A DNA stretch of 64,000 nt from Procambarus clarkii. Its lineage: Eukaryota > Arthropoda > Malacostraca > Decapoda > Cambaridae. The stretch is taken from the NCBI RefSeq assembly GCF_040958095.1, contig NC_091160.1:36533165-36597164 (forward strand). Reading direction: 5' to 3'. Below are positions 33,701 through 39,666 of the stretch, piece after piece (the stretch's first letter is position 1; each line of letters begins with the position of its first letter). Both the position numbers and the translations under genes were made by a program. The notes under the pieces are model-generated. The model was not told where the DNA came from. It searched no databases and worked only from the letters and a program-made list of their open reading frames with translations.

Positions 33701-34413
33701 CATCATTATTCCTAAAATAACAACTGTACTGTACATTATCTCTTTTCCCCATTTGAGTGACATCATTACAAAGTAAAAAAAATTCTAACAAAACACTTAT
33801 TTACTGGCAGAAACAAACGTGGAAATCAGTGACATCATAAGACAAGCATGGCAACAACAGTAAATAAGGCAATCAGAGAAACCAGAATAGAAAAACAGAA
33901 ATACCGGAAGGGCCCAGCAAACTGAGTTTAGGCAATGCACAGGAGACTAACAGGTGAAAATCAAAGTATTGGTCCAAAAGTTTCCAAGACAAGAATCCAA
34001 GAAAAACATTCCTTCATCAAGCATCACTGTATTTTTTTGGTCATTAGATTGTACACAAATTAACAAGCAGATACTTTGGAATCCCATTTGTAAACAATCC
34101 TTCATAATATTTATCATTAAAAGATATTCAGTAATTAATTCATTGTTGTGTATTTTCCCACAAGCAAAAAGCCTTACCTCACCAAGTCTGGAGCATGGAC
34201 AACTGCATCTACTATGGCATCCCGGATCATGGCACGATCTTGTTCATGTATATGAAAAGGTTTGGGTTCACCACACTCATACTCTGCATCCTTCCAGTAT
34301 TGTGCCACCATATTTTTTAAGTAAATTACTCCTGCTTGACGTACAGGCATATCTAATTCTCCCATCATCACTACTTGAAGGAGGGCTGGTGTAAATCCAA
34401 TTATTTTTTTCAT
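1661..34413 (-). CDS. IPO7: Importin-7 (nuclear import receptor), 21 visible coding exons, first exon missing
   Basis: Importin-7 is a karyopherin-beta receptor that carries ribosomal proteins, histone H1 (with importin-beta) and signalling proteins such as ERK and Smads through the nuclear pore, and releases them on binding RanGTP; the Drosophila orthologue is moleskin. I assembled 21 minus-strand exons by similarity to the animal family and by splice sites. Lengths total 3078 nt, giving 1025 codons plus stop with all phases consistent. Human IPO7 is about 1038 residues, so only some 30 N-terminal residues are absent. Landmarks in visible numbering: importin-beta N-terminal domain (about 1-80), [20 protein letters not shown] (about 227-246), HEAT-type helical repeats throughout, an acidic stretch (about 848-935), and the C-terminal PSSFNFGG motif. 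Two donors are GC (13908-13907 and 6250-6249). An importin-8-like paralogue is less likely because arthropods usually have one IPO7/8 gene. Confidence 0.95.
2918..3130. repeat. TTAA-starting dispersed repeat, copy A
   Basis: Starts TTAACACTATTGCACTGTGG and contains GTGTATACTCGTTTCAGTTT and GTCCAAAAGCCCGG. It aligns with 14292-14505 over about 200 bp with clear divergence. The start at TTAA fits a piggyBac-type target, but I could not find the far end. The 3180-3220 region repeats the GTGTATACTCG motif. Confidence 0.6.
3709..3753. repeat. AAT trinucleotide microsatellite
   Basis: About 13 consecutive AAT units followed by an A run. Other simple tracts in this intron: C13 at 2442-2454 and G16 at 4242-4257. 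Confidence 0.95.
4940..5020. repeat. Degenerate fragment of LINE-tail repeat
   Basis: Contains GGGAGTTCTTGTACTCCCTG and AGCCTGGTCTCAGG, similar to the LINE tail at 36770-36800 (GGGAGTTGTTCTACTCCCCA). Too short and diverged for more. Confidence 0.4.
5476..5735 (-). mobile_element. tRNA-derived SINE
   Basis: The minus strand begins with a tRNA-like head: an AGCTGCGTGGACAGCGCTTC-type region and a B box GGGTTCGATCCC (complement near 5662-5673). The body contains the complements of GGGCTTAGCATCCC and CCTCGACCAGACCTCC. I recognise this family as abundant in crayfish and other decapod genomes. It sits in the last intron of IPO7. Confidence 0.75.
6251..6394 (-). CDS. IPO7: IPO7 visible exon 20, followed by a GC-AG intron
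   Basis: Encodes [20 protein letters not shown] through KIQQSG, matching human [19 protein letters not shown]. To keep the family's GGY junction and reading phase with the last exon, the donor is GAG|GCAAGT (GC at 6250-6249). GT-type alternatives nearby either break the phase or insert extra residues. Confidence 0.9.
6850..9164 (-). mobile_element. Jockey-like non-LTR retrotransposon, 5'-truncated and dead
   Basis: Same strand as IPO7, inside the intron between exons 19 and 20. Visible order on the minus strand: reverse transcriptase with [12 protein letters not shown] (about 8878-8843), VVPQGSVLS (about 8710), and the active-site box as YVDN instead of YVDD (8617-8606); then a thumb/connection region; then RNase H motifs [20 protein letters not shown] and WVPSHVG (7718-7422); then a C-terminal segment with [20 protein letters not shown] (about 7200). 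Several frameshifts and stops separate these blocks. Jockey-type assignment is from motif style; the exact clade is not certain. Confidence 0.88.
9514..9652 (-). CDS. IPO7: IPO7 visible exon 19
   Basis: Begins with eight Asp residues, then [20 protein letters not shown] and [11 protein letters not shown]; human has [30 protein letters not shown]. Acceptor GATTCAG, donor GTTAGT. A dead Jockey-like LINE sits in the following intron. Confidence 0.92.
10096..10217 (-). CDS. IPO7: IPO7 visible exon 18
   Basis: Encodes [20 protein letters not shown] (human LGSDEDDIDEDGQEYLEIL), then [21 protein letters not shown] placed the donor at CAG|GTTTGT. An alternative phase-0 donor, AAA|GTAAAC, would drop 17 residues from VNKAS onward. 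Invertebrate relatives have a similar KVNKAS extension, so the longer form is preferred. Confidence 0.85.
10740..10960 (-). mobile_element. Solo 3' tail of the same Jockey-like LINE
   Basis: About 200 bp that matches 6855-7060 closely (shared words include AACCGGGAAGG/AACCGAGAAGG, GGCTATGTAGCACCATCAAA and GGACGGTCGGAAAACAAGAC). It is strongly 5'-truncated, the usual outcome of incomplete target-primed reverse transcription. It sits in the intron between exons 17 and 18, in the same orientation as the longer element. Confidence 0.88.
11412..11480 (-). CDS. IPO7: IPO7 visible exon 17, poly-aspartate exon
   Basis: A 69-nt exon encoding KASEE, then a run of 12 Asp residues, then EDIEH. It forms the start of the long acidic insertion that human IPO7 also has at this place. 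At DNA level it is an imperfect GAY repeat, so length variation between alleles is likely. Acceptor TTGCAG, donor GTGAGA. Confidence 0.9.
12023..12168 (-). CDS. IPO7: IPO7 visible exon 16
   Basis: Encodes [20 protein letters not shown] through [11 protein letters not shown], matching human LHDRKMCVLGLCALID / LLFNGLKRAYA. Acceptor TCTACAG, donor GTAACT. Confidence 0.94.
13011..13147 (-). CDS. IPO7: IPO7 visible exon 15
   Basis: Encodes [20 protein letters not shown] through [15 protein letters not shown]; human has [20 protein letters not shown]. Acceptor TTGCAG, donor GTAAGT. Found only once, since the second copy starts downstream of it. Confidence 0.92.
13909..14073 (-). CDS. IPO7: IPO7 visible exon 14, followed by a GC-AG intron
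   Basis: 55 codons, phase 0: [20 protein letters not shown] through [15 protein letters not shown]. The next exon begins VVIATLY in phase 0 (human RTMCLQVAIAALYY), so the donor must follow CAG directly. The bases there are GCAAGT, a strong non-canonical GC donor. Both copies share it. This is also the last exon present in the second copy. Confidence 0.93.
14292..14505. repeat. TTAA-starting dispersed repeat, copy B (and 40050-40262)
   Basis: Starts TTAACACTTTGGCACATTGG and shares GTGTATACTC, TTTTCAA, TTGGTATC and GTCCAAAAGCCCGG with 2918-3130. Present in both large-repeat copies. Confidence 0.6.
14625..14725. repeat. Dispersed repeat with GAAAC-to-GGTTTGGTCA core (also 40383-40483)
   Basis: Core: GACGGACCGAAACATCGC, a variable stretch, TGTGCGGTTTGGTCA, then CAGCCACGTTATTGACTCAT. 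Related copies lie at 33567-33665 and 20343-20412, with a fragment at 4080-4135. I recognise this pattern as a common decapod repeat of unknown class. Confidence 0.65.
14928..15071 (-). CDS. IPO7: IPO7 visible exon 13
   Basis: 48 codons in phase 0, including [20 protein letters not shown], almost identical to the human sequence. Acceptor ATGCAG, donor GTTTGT. The counterpart at 40691-40837 has three single-base insertions. Confidence 0.95.
16046..16137 (-). CDS. IPO7: IPO7 visible exon 12
   Basis: Short exon encoding [20 protein letters not shown] through WKCFEMMYQ (human [20 protein letters not shown]). Acceptor TCCTTCAG, donor GTAAGT. Confidence 0.93.
16800..17080 (+). mobile_element. CR1-like LINE endonuclease fragment
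   Basis: Translates in part as [20 protein letters not shown], then a run ending [11 protein letters not shown]. These are the two hallmark boxes of the APE-type endonuclease of CR1-like LINEs (FTETH, and GGGVxLYI). The frame stops abruptly at a TTAA (17081-17084), where piggyBac-type sequence begins. Second copy at about 42571-42853. Confidence 0.75.
17081..17911 (+). mobile_element. piggyBac-like transposase remnant
   Basis: The end of the coding relic shows a cysteine cross-brace typical of the piggyBac C terminus: CVIC (17781-17792), then after a one-base frameshift CTWC (17831-17842) and a lone Cys (17864-17866), followed by [11 protein letters not shown] and a TGA stop (17909-17911). 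The upstream part (17081-17770) is too decayed to read as one frame. A TTAA at 17081 fits the target site of this superfamily. Second copy: 42854-43681. Confidence 0.65.
18298..18560. repeat. Imperfect tandem repeat with CTCACTTGTTGAAGGC core
   Basis: About seven degenerate units, each carrying a GCCTCACTTGTTGAAGGC-like core and a CTTGCTTGTG or GGCTTGCCTGTGG spacer. Unit length varies from about 26 to 36 bp. The counterpart is 44073-44325. The two copies differ by a templated inversion at 18387-18402. Confidence 0.85.
19085..19610 (+). mobile_element. LINE reverse transcriptase fragment (CR1-like), dead
   Basis: Blocks in different frames: [16 protein letters not shown] (about 19178-19225), [20 protein letters not shown] (about 19270-19330), then [20 protein letters not shown] and [18 protein letters not shown] (19357-19520). 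The family QGT before VLAPLLF is changed to RST, and the FADD active-site box is destroyed by a frameshift (FCRYKN). Stops and shifts make it non-functional. Second copy about 44860-45390. Confidence 0.85.
19610..19965. repeat. GC-richer block of unknown origin
   Basis: A stretch clearly richer in G+C than its surroundings, open in more than one frame on both strands, with no domain I recognise. It directly follows the LINE fragment and is present in both copies (about 45390-45740), so it is probably another interspersed repeat. Confidence 0.4.
21122..21290 (-). CDS. IPO7: IPO7 visible exon 11
   Basis: Encodes [20 protein letters not shown] through ILTKNVM plus one base, equivalent to human DEEGSDDKAVTAMGILNTI. 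Acceptor CTTCTAG, donor GTAAGT. It is followed by the longest intron seen (about 5 kb, 16138-21121), which holds the nested transposon relics. Confidence 0.93.
22005..22145. repeat. Head-to-head tRNA-like SINE halves (foldback)
   Basis: Left half carries GACGAGAATTCGAACCTACG (complement of a B box), right half carries the reverse form ending in ATTCGAATCC. In the second copy (about 47780-47925) the right arm is better kept: GACGTAGGTTCGAATCCTTG, with a perfect GGTTCGAATCC B box. The two arms are inverted around a short AT-rich centre. Confidence 0.65.
22216..22371 (-). CDS. IPO7: IPO7 visible exon 10
   Basis: 52 codons, phase 0 at both ends: [20 protein letters not shown] through [17 protein letters not shown]. 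Acceptor TTTCCAG, donor GTGATT. The second copy (47998-48153) has two synonymous changes (CAG/CAA and ACT/ACC). Confidence 0.94.
22628..22816 (-). CDS. IPO7: IPO7 visible exon 9
   Basis: 63 codons, phase 0 at both ends: [18 protein letters not shown], then [15 protein letters not shown] and [10 protein letters not shown]. Human counterpart is ACWVLHYFCEVKFKSDQN / MPVKVEAAIALQVLI. Acceptor TTTCAG, donor GTGAGT. Confidence 0.95.
23868..23987 (-). CDS. IPO7: IPO7 visible exon 8
   Basis: Exactly 40 codons in phase 0: [19 protein letters not shown] through GFMRAR, corresponding to human [19 protein letters not shown] / GYMRAR. Acceptor TATGTAG, donor GTAAGT. Confidence 0.95.
24671..24834 (-). CDS. 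IPO7: IPO7 visible exon 7
   Basis: Encodes [18 protein letters not shown] through [11 protein letters not shown], matching human VFEDFISPTTAAQTLLF / DPRKKDGALHM. Acceptor TTGTGCAG, donor GTAATT, ending in phase 0. Confidence 0.94.
25556..25701 (-). CDS. IPO7: IPO7 visible exon 6
   Basis: Encodes [14 protein letters not shown] through [10 protein letters not shown], including [16 protein letters not shown] (human VIFPLMCYTDADEELW). Enters with one base completing Gly, leaves with one base of Asp. Acceptor TTTTACAG, donor GTAAGA. Confidence 0.94.
25820..26480 (-). mobile_element. LINE C-terminal tail fragment (also 51586-52260)
   Basis: Minus-strand blocks [10 protein letters not shown]-stop-VPEIR and [18 protein letters not shown] resemble the conserved tail of CR1/RTE-type LINE polymerases (VQRRATKxVPELR ... 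RVVNxWNxLP). Multiple stops. Located in the intron between exons 5 and 6. Confidence 0.65.
27135..27308 (-). CDS. IPO7: IPO7 visible exon 5
   Basis: Encodes [14 protein letters not shown] through [14 protein letters not shown], matching the human YGSPGNVSKEYNEF / [14 protein letters not shown] region. The exon contains an internal GTAAGT (27289-27284) that resembles a donor but would break the frame if used. Normal donor GTGAGT, acceptor ATTGCAG. Confidence 0.93.
27967..29400. mobile_element. TTAA-bounded MITE-like element, copy 1
   Basis: Left end TTAACCCTTAGACCGCACAA (27967 on) and right end TGCACGGTCTAAGGGTTAA (to 29400). These are inverted copies sharing TTAACCCTTAGACCG and a following CA. 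The 1434-bp interior is AT-rich and has no coding similarity, but contains an inner hairpin around 28793-28850 (AAATCAGTCA / TGACTGATTT). TTAA ends fit a non-autonomous piggyBac-type element. Confidence 0.7.
29540..29724 (-). CDS. IPO7: IPO7 visible exon 4
   Basis: Begins in phase 0 with YHLPLELL and ends with [20 protein letters not shown], the most conserved stretch of the family. Acceptor CTCTGCAG, donor GTAAGG. The second copy (55307-55491) differs by one synonymous Val codon (GTC/GTT). Confidence 0.95.
30107..30263 (-). CDS. IPO7: IPO7 visible exon 3
   Basis: Encodes [19 protein letters not shown] through KIFYALTQ, equivalent to the human segment ending IFKIFYALVQ. Starts with the third base of a Glu codon and ends in phase 0. 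Acceptor CCTAG, donor GTAATT. Confidence 0.93.
32006..32164 (-). CDS. IPO7: IPO7 visible exon 2
   Basis: Encodes the segment with [12 protein letters not shown] and ends in LYQLVKNF; the matching human stretch is the HxIIKHDYPSRW / LYQLVKNYE region. It is entered with one base (completing an Arg codon AGA) and left with GA, which the next exon completes to Glu. Acceptor TTACAG, donor GTGAGT. Confidence 0.93.
33537..33638. repeat. Long hairpin repeat (also 59310-59411)
   Basis: Left arm GACCAAACCCCACATCAGAA (33537 on) pairs with right arm CTGATGTGTGATTTGGTC (33621-33638); pairing continues inward through GAAACAACG / CGTTGTTTC. The right arm is the core of the dispersed repeat also seen at 14625. 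Confidence 0.8.
34178..34413 (-). CDS. IPO7: IPO7 visible exon 1 (second coding exon of the gene)
   Basis: Encodes residues 1-78 plus two bases of the visible protein, including [13 protein letters not shown], the conserved core of the importin-beta N-terminal (Ran-binding) domain. The acceptor TTTACAG lies directly before the ATG at 34413 and the donor is GTAAGG. The ATG looks like a start but is almost certainly internal: the family has about 30 residues before this point and a perfect acceptor abuts it. Confidence 0.93.
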
Positions 34414-35410
34414 CTGTAAAGATTGCAGACATAATAACTTTGTTAGAATTATTGTAGTTTTATTGTAATGACAACAGCTTGTTAAGAGTATTCAATGAGC
34501 AGGAATTACATGAAACTATTGGAAAAGATAAAATCAGTGCATAACTATTCTTTTTTTTTATTTAATTAGTAATGTGTACACATTTTGTTGCAAATGTTTA
34601 TGGTATTTTATGTAAACATGACATTCACAACAGAAAAAGTGTGTATTTGAACCTAATCTGTAATAAAAAAATTGTTAACTTCTTACACATGTTATGAGAA
34701 AAATAAAATTAATAGAATAAAGGATAAGAAGAAATAAATGGAAAGTTTTAAAAAGAAGTATTTAAGGCAGAAGTAATATTCACGACTTCTGCATACTGTA
34801 TACAGTATAGTATTGTATATGGATGGACCTACCAAGAAATGAAGCAAAAGTAAACCTCAAGTACCTGTAAAAGGAATCCCAGAGTTCTGAACCTCTGAGC
34901 TGCAAACATGCAATCAACACCATCCTCTGAACCTTCAAACCAATGTCTGCAGTGGTATGGACATCACCACGTAGCCTGCTTGCCCATATATAGTATCAGA
35001 TCCAAACTCTGGCAGCATCTGTAGACAGTGGTTGTTACCATCCACCTGCCTACACTGCTCAGTCAAATCATTTTTGTCCTGGATTGATTAATGGTGAGCA
35101 TAGTATCAAGATATTTTCTGGGATGGCCCTCAACAGCTTCCCAGTTCATTTGCTTCCATACTAAACACACCCAGAGGCCTAGGAGGCCTCTGAATTTCAT
35201 AAGCCTTTTGAACACCATGGTGACCCACAATTGCTCCAAACCAAGTAAAAGTGCCCAGAAAGCACAGGTAAAACAAAAACTACATACTGTACTTTGATTA
35301 AAGAGAAAAGATGGAACAATGAAAAACTGTAGTTTGCCCAATGACAACAAATTAGGCACTTGTACCCAAGCACAACCAAGTAAGTAAAGTCATAGATTTA
35401 AACTAATGAA

Positions 35411-35592
35411 ACACAGCTGCTGGAGAAATATAAAAAAACATTCTTTCACAGAGTGATAGACAATTGGAACAAGTTAGGCGAGGTGGTGGTGGAGGCCAAA
35501 ACCATCAGTAATTTCAAAGCATTATATGACAAATGTGCTGGGAAGATGGGACACCACGAACATTGCTCTCATCCTGTAACTACACTTGGGTA
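35411..35592 (+). mobile_element. LINE C-terminal tail fragment (also 61181-61374)
   Basis: The second copy reads RVIDNWNKLGEVVVEAKTIS followed by NFKALYDK, the standard tail motif of CR1-like LINE polymerases. Copy 1 lacks four bases (CAAA) just before this motif and is shifted. Confidence 0.75.
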
Positions 35593-36148
35593 ATTACACC
35601 ACCAGGTGGATTCATTCGTGACCAGTCAGCATCATAAGCTTCCTGCCTATGCTAAATTTACTGCAATCCATTCCACTTGGACACTGCCTCTCCAGGCCCT
35701 GCTACTGAGTAGTTTTGGTAAACCTGACTCTGGTGATGTTCTCTCCAGTGTTCCTTGTTGGCATGTGAGAGTCCCTGGTGGTGGAAACTGTCATCTCTAA
35801 CCCAAAAGGTGGGACACATATGGATGATCATTAACAATTTTGAAACATTCAACTCTTCCTAGGTAAACTCTGCATAATTTGACACACCAATGAGTGAAAC
35901 AATGGTTATCTGCTTAACCACTGGCACATGTGTTTTCCAAACCCCACATCTTAGCAGACTATAAAATGCCTTACATTTTTCAAAGTATTATAATGAGAGG
36001 ATGCTTAAGTTTTGGGAAAAGGGGCAGCACACGCTTTATATTAATACATCCAGTCTCTTGTAACTCCTGGAAGCAGAGTTGGATTCATTCAACTCGCCTA
36101 GTACCCCAGGTTTGATTCCAAAGCGGGAGAGAAATGGATGGATATGTT

Positions 36149-36409
36149 TGTTATACTCAAATTCTGTCAGTTGAAATGTAACCAATCGCAGGCGAGTAGG
36201 CCTCTGACGTCATGCCAGACAGAGGAGCATCAGCCATGCTCCCAGCAGCCTCAGTTATCCTCACAGACTCAGAGTAGAAGGACCTCGGCTAGGCAGATAT
36301 ATACCTTGCTATCTCAGTCAATAAATATATACAGAAGCGACTACTGTGTCTACCTTCTACCCGAACAAGGCAAACGAATGTTTTCTTTCTCCTAATGCCA
36401 CTGTTAACA
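36149..36409 (+). mobile_element. Possible solo LTR (also about 61930-62194)
   Basis: 261 bp that start TGTTATACTC and end CACTGTTAACA, so the ends are TGTTA...TAACA. In between, in promoter-like order: CCAAT (36182), a perfect cAMP-response element TGACGTCA (36205-36212), TATA-like GATATATA (about 36296), and AATAAATATATA. No target-site duplication is evident and no internal retroelement genes are near, so solo-LTR status is an inference. Confidence 0.4.
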
Positions 36410-36754
36410 GTAACTAGGTACCTGGGTTTTTCCATGCCAAATAGACACAAATCTGAACTCTTCTGTTGTCAATCTCCTTGCTAGCTAAATCTCTCTGACC
36501 TATAGATTCTTCTTTATGTTTAAGCCTCTCCAGCAGCCCTGTTTTCCGTGTGCAGTATACATTATTTTACCCTCCCTCTCCAACTTGACACTGGTAAATG
36601 CTCCAGATTTGGACATTGTAACAACACAGGATCAACACTTAATTTACATTCCTGGGTCTTCTCATATCCACCACAGGAAACGTGTGCACTGCCTTCAACT
36701 GGCATTCCTTCCTTCTCAAAACAGTTCATTCTTTATTGGAGGTCTTACCTGCTT

Positions 36755-37065
36755 GACGGGGTTCTGGGAGTTGTTCTACTCCCCAAGCCTGGTCTGAGGT
36801 CAGGCTCAACTTGTGAGAGTTTGGTCAACCAGGCTGTTGCTTGGAGCGGCTCGCAGGCTCACATATCCACCACAGCCCGGTTGGTCCGGCACTTCTTGAA
36901 GAAAACTATTTAGTTTTCTCTTGAAGATGTCCATCGTTGTTCTGGCAATATCTTTTATGCTTGCTGGAAGGATGTTGAACAACCATGGACCTCTGATGTT
37001 TTCAACTGTTTGCACCAAGGATTTCACAAAGACACTCTTCACTCCCGTGAATGTGGGATCTCCAC
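36755..37065 (-). mobile_element. LINE C-terminal and 3' fragment (also 62538-62850)
   Basis: Minus strand encodes RGPWLFNILPASIKDIARTT and DIFKRKLNSFLQEVPDQPG, then SLRAAPSNSLVDQ. This is the tail of a LINE polymerase family common in decapods; the frame is intact over 78 codons in both copies but lacks the polymerase domain. Confidence 0.75.
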
Positions 37066-37604
37066 CTGTTACTGACCAACACCTGCTTACAGTGAGCCTG
37101 AGAGCTGGCTCTCAGCTACCTTGTCCCTCACAGTTCTGAGTTACAGCAGCCATCACATGGGAAGGGAGCCAGGTCTGGGTGCAAGATGACATCCTGGTTA
37201 AAAATATGCCTTCTCTTCCCTTTCAAAACAGATCACTTAAAAATCATGGAGGTTCACATCGTTAGGCTTGCTAGTGTGGGACTTACTAGTGTTCCCTGGA
37301 TGGATGGGATGCTTACTGTCTTGTTCCGATACATTCATGTTTCAGGGAACGAGTTTCAGTGTGTCACCCCTGCTATCACTTCTGGTCGTCTCTCTTTGGG
37401 CTAAACTTCAAGCACCTTCAGCAGGATAACTAACAATTTAACTAAACACAAATGCAATGGGAGGAAAATGGAGAGGCAGGGGGGGGGGGTGAGTATATAT
37501 AATAAAAAAAACTTCAGGGGCTTAAAAGATTTTGGCATCTTATAAAATTTTACCAGTTTGTAAAAGCAGTTTTCAAAATTTTGGGCATGTTATTTGCATT
37601 GCAG

Positions 37605-38500
37605 CCACCCTAGCCAGGTGCCCCAAAATCAGGCACCCTAGCCATGTGCCCCAAAATCAGGCACCCTAGCCATGTGCCCCAAAATCAGGCACCCTAGCCA
37701 TGTGCCCCAAAATCAGGCACCCTAGCCAGGTGCCCCAAAATCAGGCACCCTAGCCAGGTGCCCCAAAATCAGGCACCCTAGCCAGGTGCCCCAAAATCAG
37801 GCACCCTAGCCAGGTGCCCCAAAATCAGGCACCCTAGCCAGGTGCCCCAAAATCAGGCACCCTAGCCAGGTGCCCCAAAATCAGGCACCCTAGCCAGGTG
37901 CCCCAAAATCAGGCACCCTAGCCAGGTGCCCCAAAATCAGGCACCCTAGCCAGGTGCCCCAAAATCAGGCACCCTAGCCAGGTGCCCCAAAATCAGGCAC
38001 CCTAGCCAGGTGCCCCAAAATCAGGCACCCTAGCCAGGTGCCCCAAAATCAGGCACCCTAGCCAGGTGCCCCAACCAGCCACCCTAGCCAGGTGCCCCAA
38101 CCAGGCACCCTAGCCAGGTGTCCCAACCAGGCACCACCACACCACCCTAGCCAGGTGCCACAACCAGGCACCCTAGCCAGGCACCACCACACCACCCTAG
38201 CCAGGTGCCACAACTAGGCACCCTAGTCAGGCACCACCACACCACCCTAGCCAGGTGCCACAACCAGGCACCACCACACCACCCTAGCCAGGTGCCACAA
38301 CTAGGCACCCTAGTCAGGCACCACCACACCACCCTAGCCAGGTGCCCCAACCAGGCACCCTAGCCAGGTGCCCCAACCAGGCACCCTAGCCAGGTGCCCC
38401 AACCAGGCACCCTAGCCAGGTGCCCCAACCAGGCACCCTAGCCAGGTGCCCCAACCAGGCACCCTAGCCAGGTGCCCCAACCAGGCAACCCTAGCCAGGT
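37605..38500. repeat. Minisatellite, 28-bp unit with shorter variants, copy 1
   Basis: Tandem units of CACCCTAGCCAGGTGCCCC followed by AAAATCAGG; period 28 bp, roughly 16-17 units up to about 38075. Then come 26-bp units in which AAAATC is replaced by AACC, plus a composite block with CACCACCACACC spacers (about 38130-38340). The first units carry CATGTG in place of CAGGTG. The array is cut by the gap. Confidence 0.97.
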
Positions 38501-39000
38501 NNNNNNNNNNNNNNNNNNNNNNNNNNNNNNNNNNNNNNNNNNNNNNNNNNNNNNNNNNNNNNNNNNNNNNNNNNNNNNNNNNNNNNNNNNNNNNNNNNNN
38601 NNNNNNNNNNNNNNNNNNNNNNNNNNNNNNNNNNNNNNNNNNNNNNNNNNNNNNNNNNNNNNNNNNNNNNNNNNNNNNNNNNNNNNNNNNNNNNNNNNNN
38701 NNNNNNNNNNNNNNNNNNNNNNNNNNNNNNNNNNNNNNNNNNNNNNNNNNNNNNNNNNNNNNNNNNNNNNNNNNNNNNNNNNNNNNNNNNNNNNNNNNNN
38801 NNNNNNNNNNNNNNNNNNNNNNNNNNNNNNNNNNNNNNNNNNNNNNNNNNNNNNNNNNNNNNNNNNNNNNNNNNNNNNNNNNNNNNNNNNNNNNNNNNNN
38901 NNNNNNNNNNNNNNNNNNNNNNNNNNNNNNNNNNNNNNNNNNNNNNNNNNNNNNNNNNNNNNNNNNNNNNNNNNNNNNNNNNNNNNNNNNNNNNNNNNNN
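38501..39000. other. Assembly gap of 500 N
   Basis: Exactly 500 N between a minisatellite on the left and the start of the second repeat copy on the right. The round size suggests a placeholder. No overlap is resolved across it. Confidence 0.99.
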
Positions 39001-39666
39001 TAACTTTTCCTTTGAACAATACAGGAAACTTACAAATTCCAAGCCATTGCATTTTGGGTCAAATTTATCAGCCCTTCACTTTTTTTTGTTTTTTGTTTTG
39101 TTTTTAACTGCCAGGAAAATCCTTTATACTTGTTAAGTTATAGAATGAGATTACAGGAAAAATCATGGAAAACAATATTAGTTGTCTTTGGGTCTTGCAA
39201 GATGAGAAAATTTGTTGCTGTCAAAACTAGGTGATGCGGCTTCACTCCCCAAAGTCATGCGAGTGCCACTCTCTTACTGTGTATCGTCCATAGGAACTTT
39301 CAGGGAGGCCCTGCTGTTGTCACTATTACTAATATTCAATAATCCATGAATATTTTAGTTGCTAAGCTCAAACAGCAGTGTAGGAAGTCCAACATTAAGA
39401 GATTGATGAATTTATCATAATGGCCACACACTTTACAGAGCCCTGTCAACTGCACTTGGCAAACCTACCTTAGCCAATTTTTTCAGTAACCCAGATATGA
39501 AAGCAATCAAGGACACTATCATACCCGACCTAACTTTAGAAACTCAAAATGTGCTGAAGCCACTACAAGTGTTAATGGCCACAGCATGTCGTGACTGAAG
39601 ATAAGCCACCAACACCGAACATTTTTAAAAGCCAAACAAACCTATCGTGCAAATAAACAAACTTGC

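Larger units (their letters stand above)
34414..37604. other. IPO7 5' intron with no visible exon
   Basis: I looked on the minus strand for the missing first coding exon (about 30 residues with a DPxxRxxAExQL-like core) and saw none here or in 60188-63386. The stretch holds two LINE tails and a possible LTR, listed separately. The first exon therefore probably lies beyond the minisatellite. Confidence 0.6.
13241..38500. repeat. Large direct repeat, copy 1 (about 25 kb)
   Basis: From 13241 the sequence matches 39001 onward with a slowly drifting offset of about 25758-25782 caused by small indels. It covers IPO7 introns and exons, all embedded transposon relics, and ends in the minisatellite that runs into the N gap. 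Both copies are in the same orientation. Confidence 0.97.

Noticed and set aside
34174-34413. ATG at 34413 as the IPO7 start codon
   Set aside because: It follows a perfect TTTACAG acceptor and the family needs about 30 more N-terminal residues, so it is an internal Met codon.
37605-38500. CRISPR-like array
   Set aside because: Units are contiguous tandem copies without unique spacers and the context is an animal intron; it is a minisatellite.
38438-39107. Long open frames across the N gap
   Set aside because: They are open only because N has no stops; the ends are minisatellite and intron sequence.
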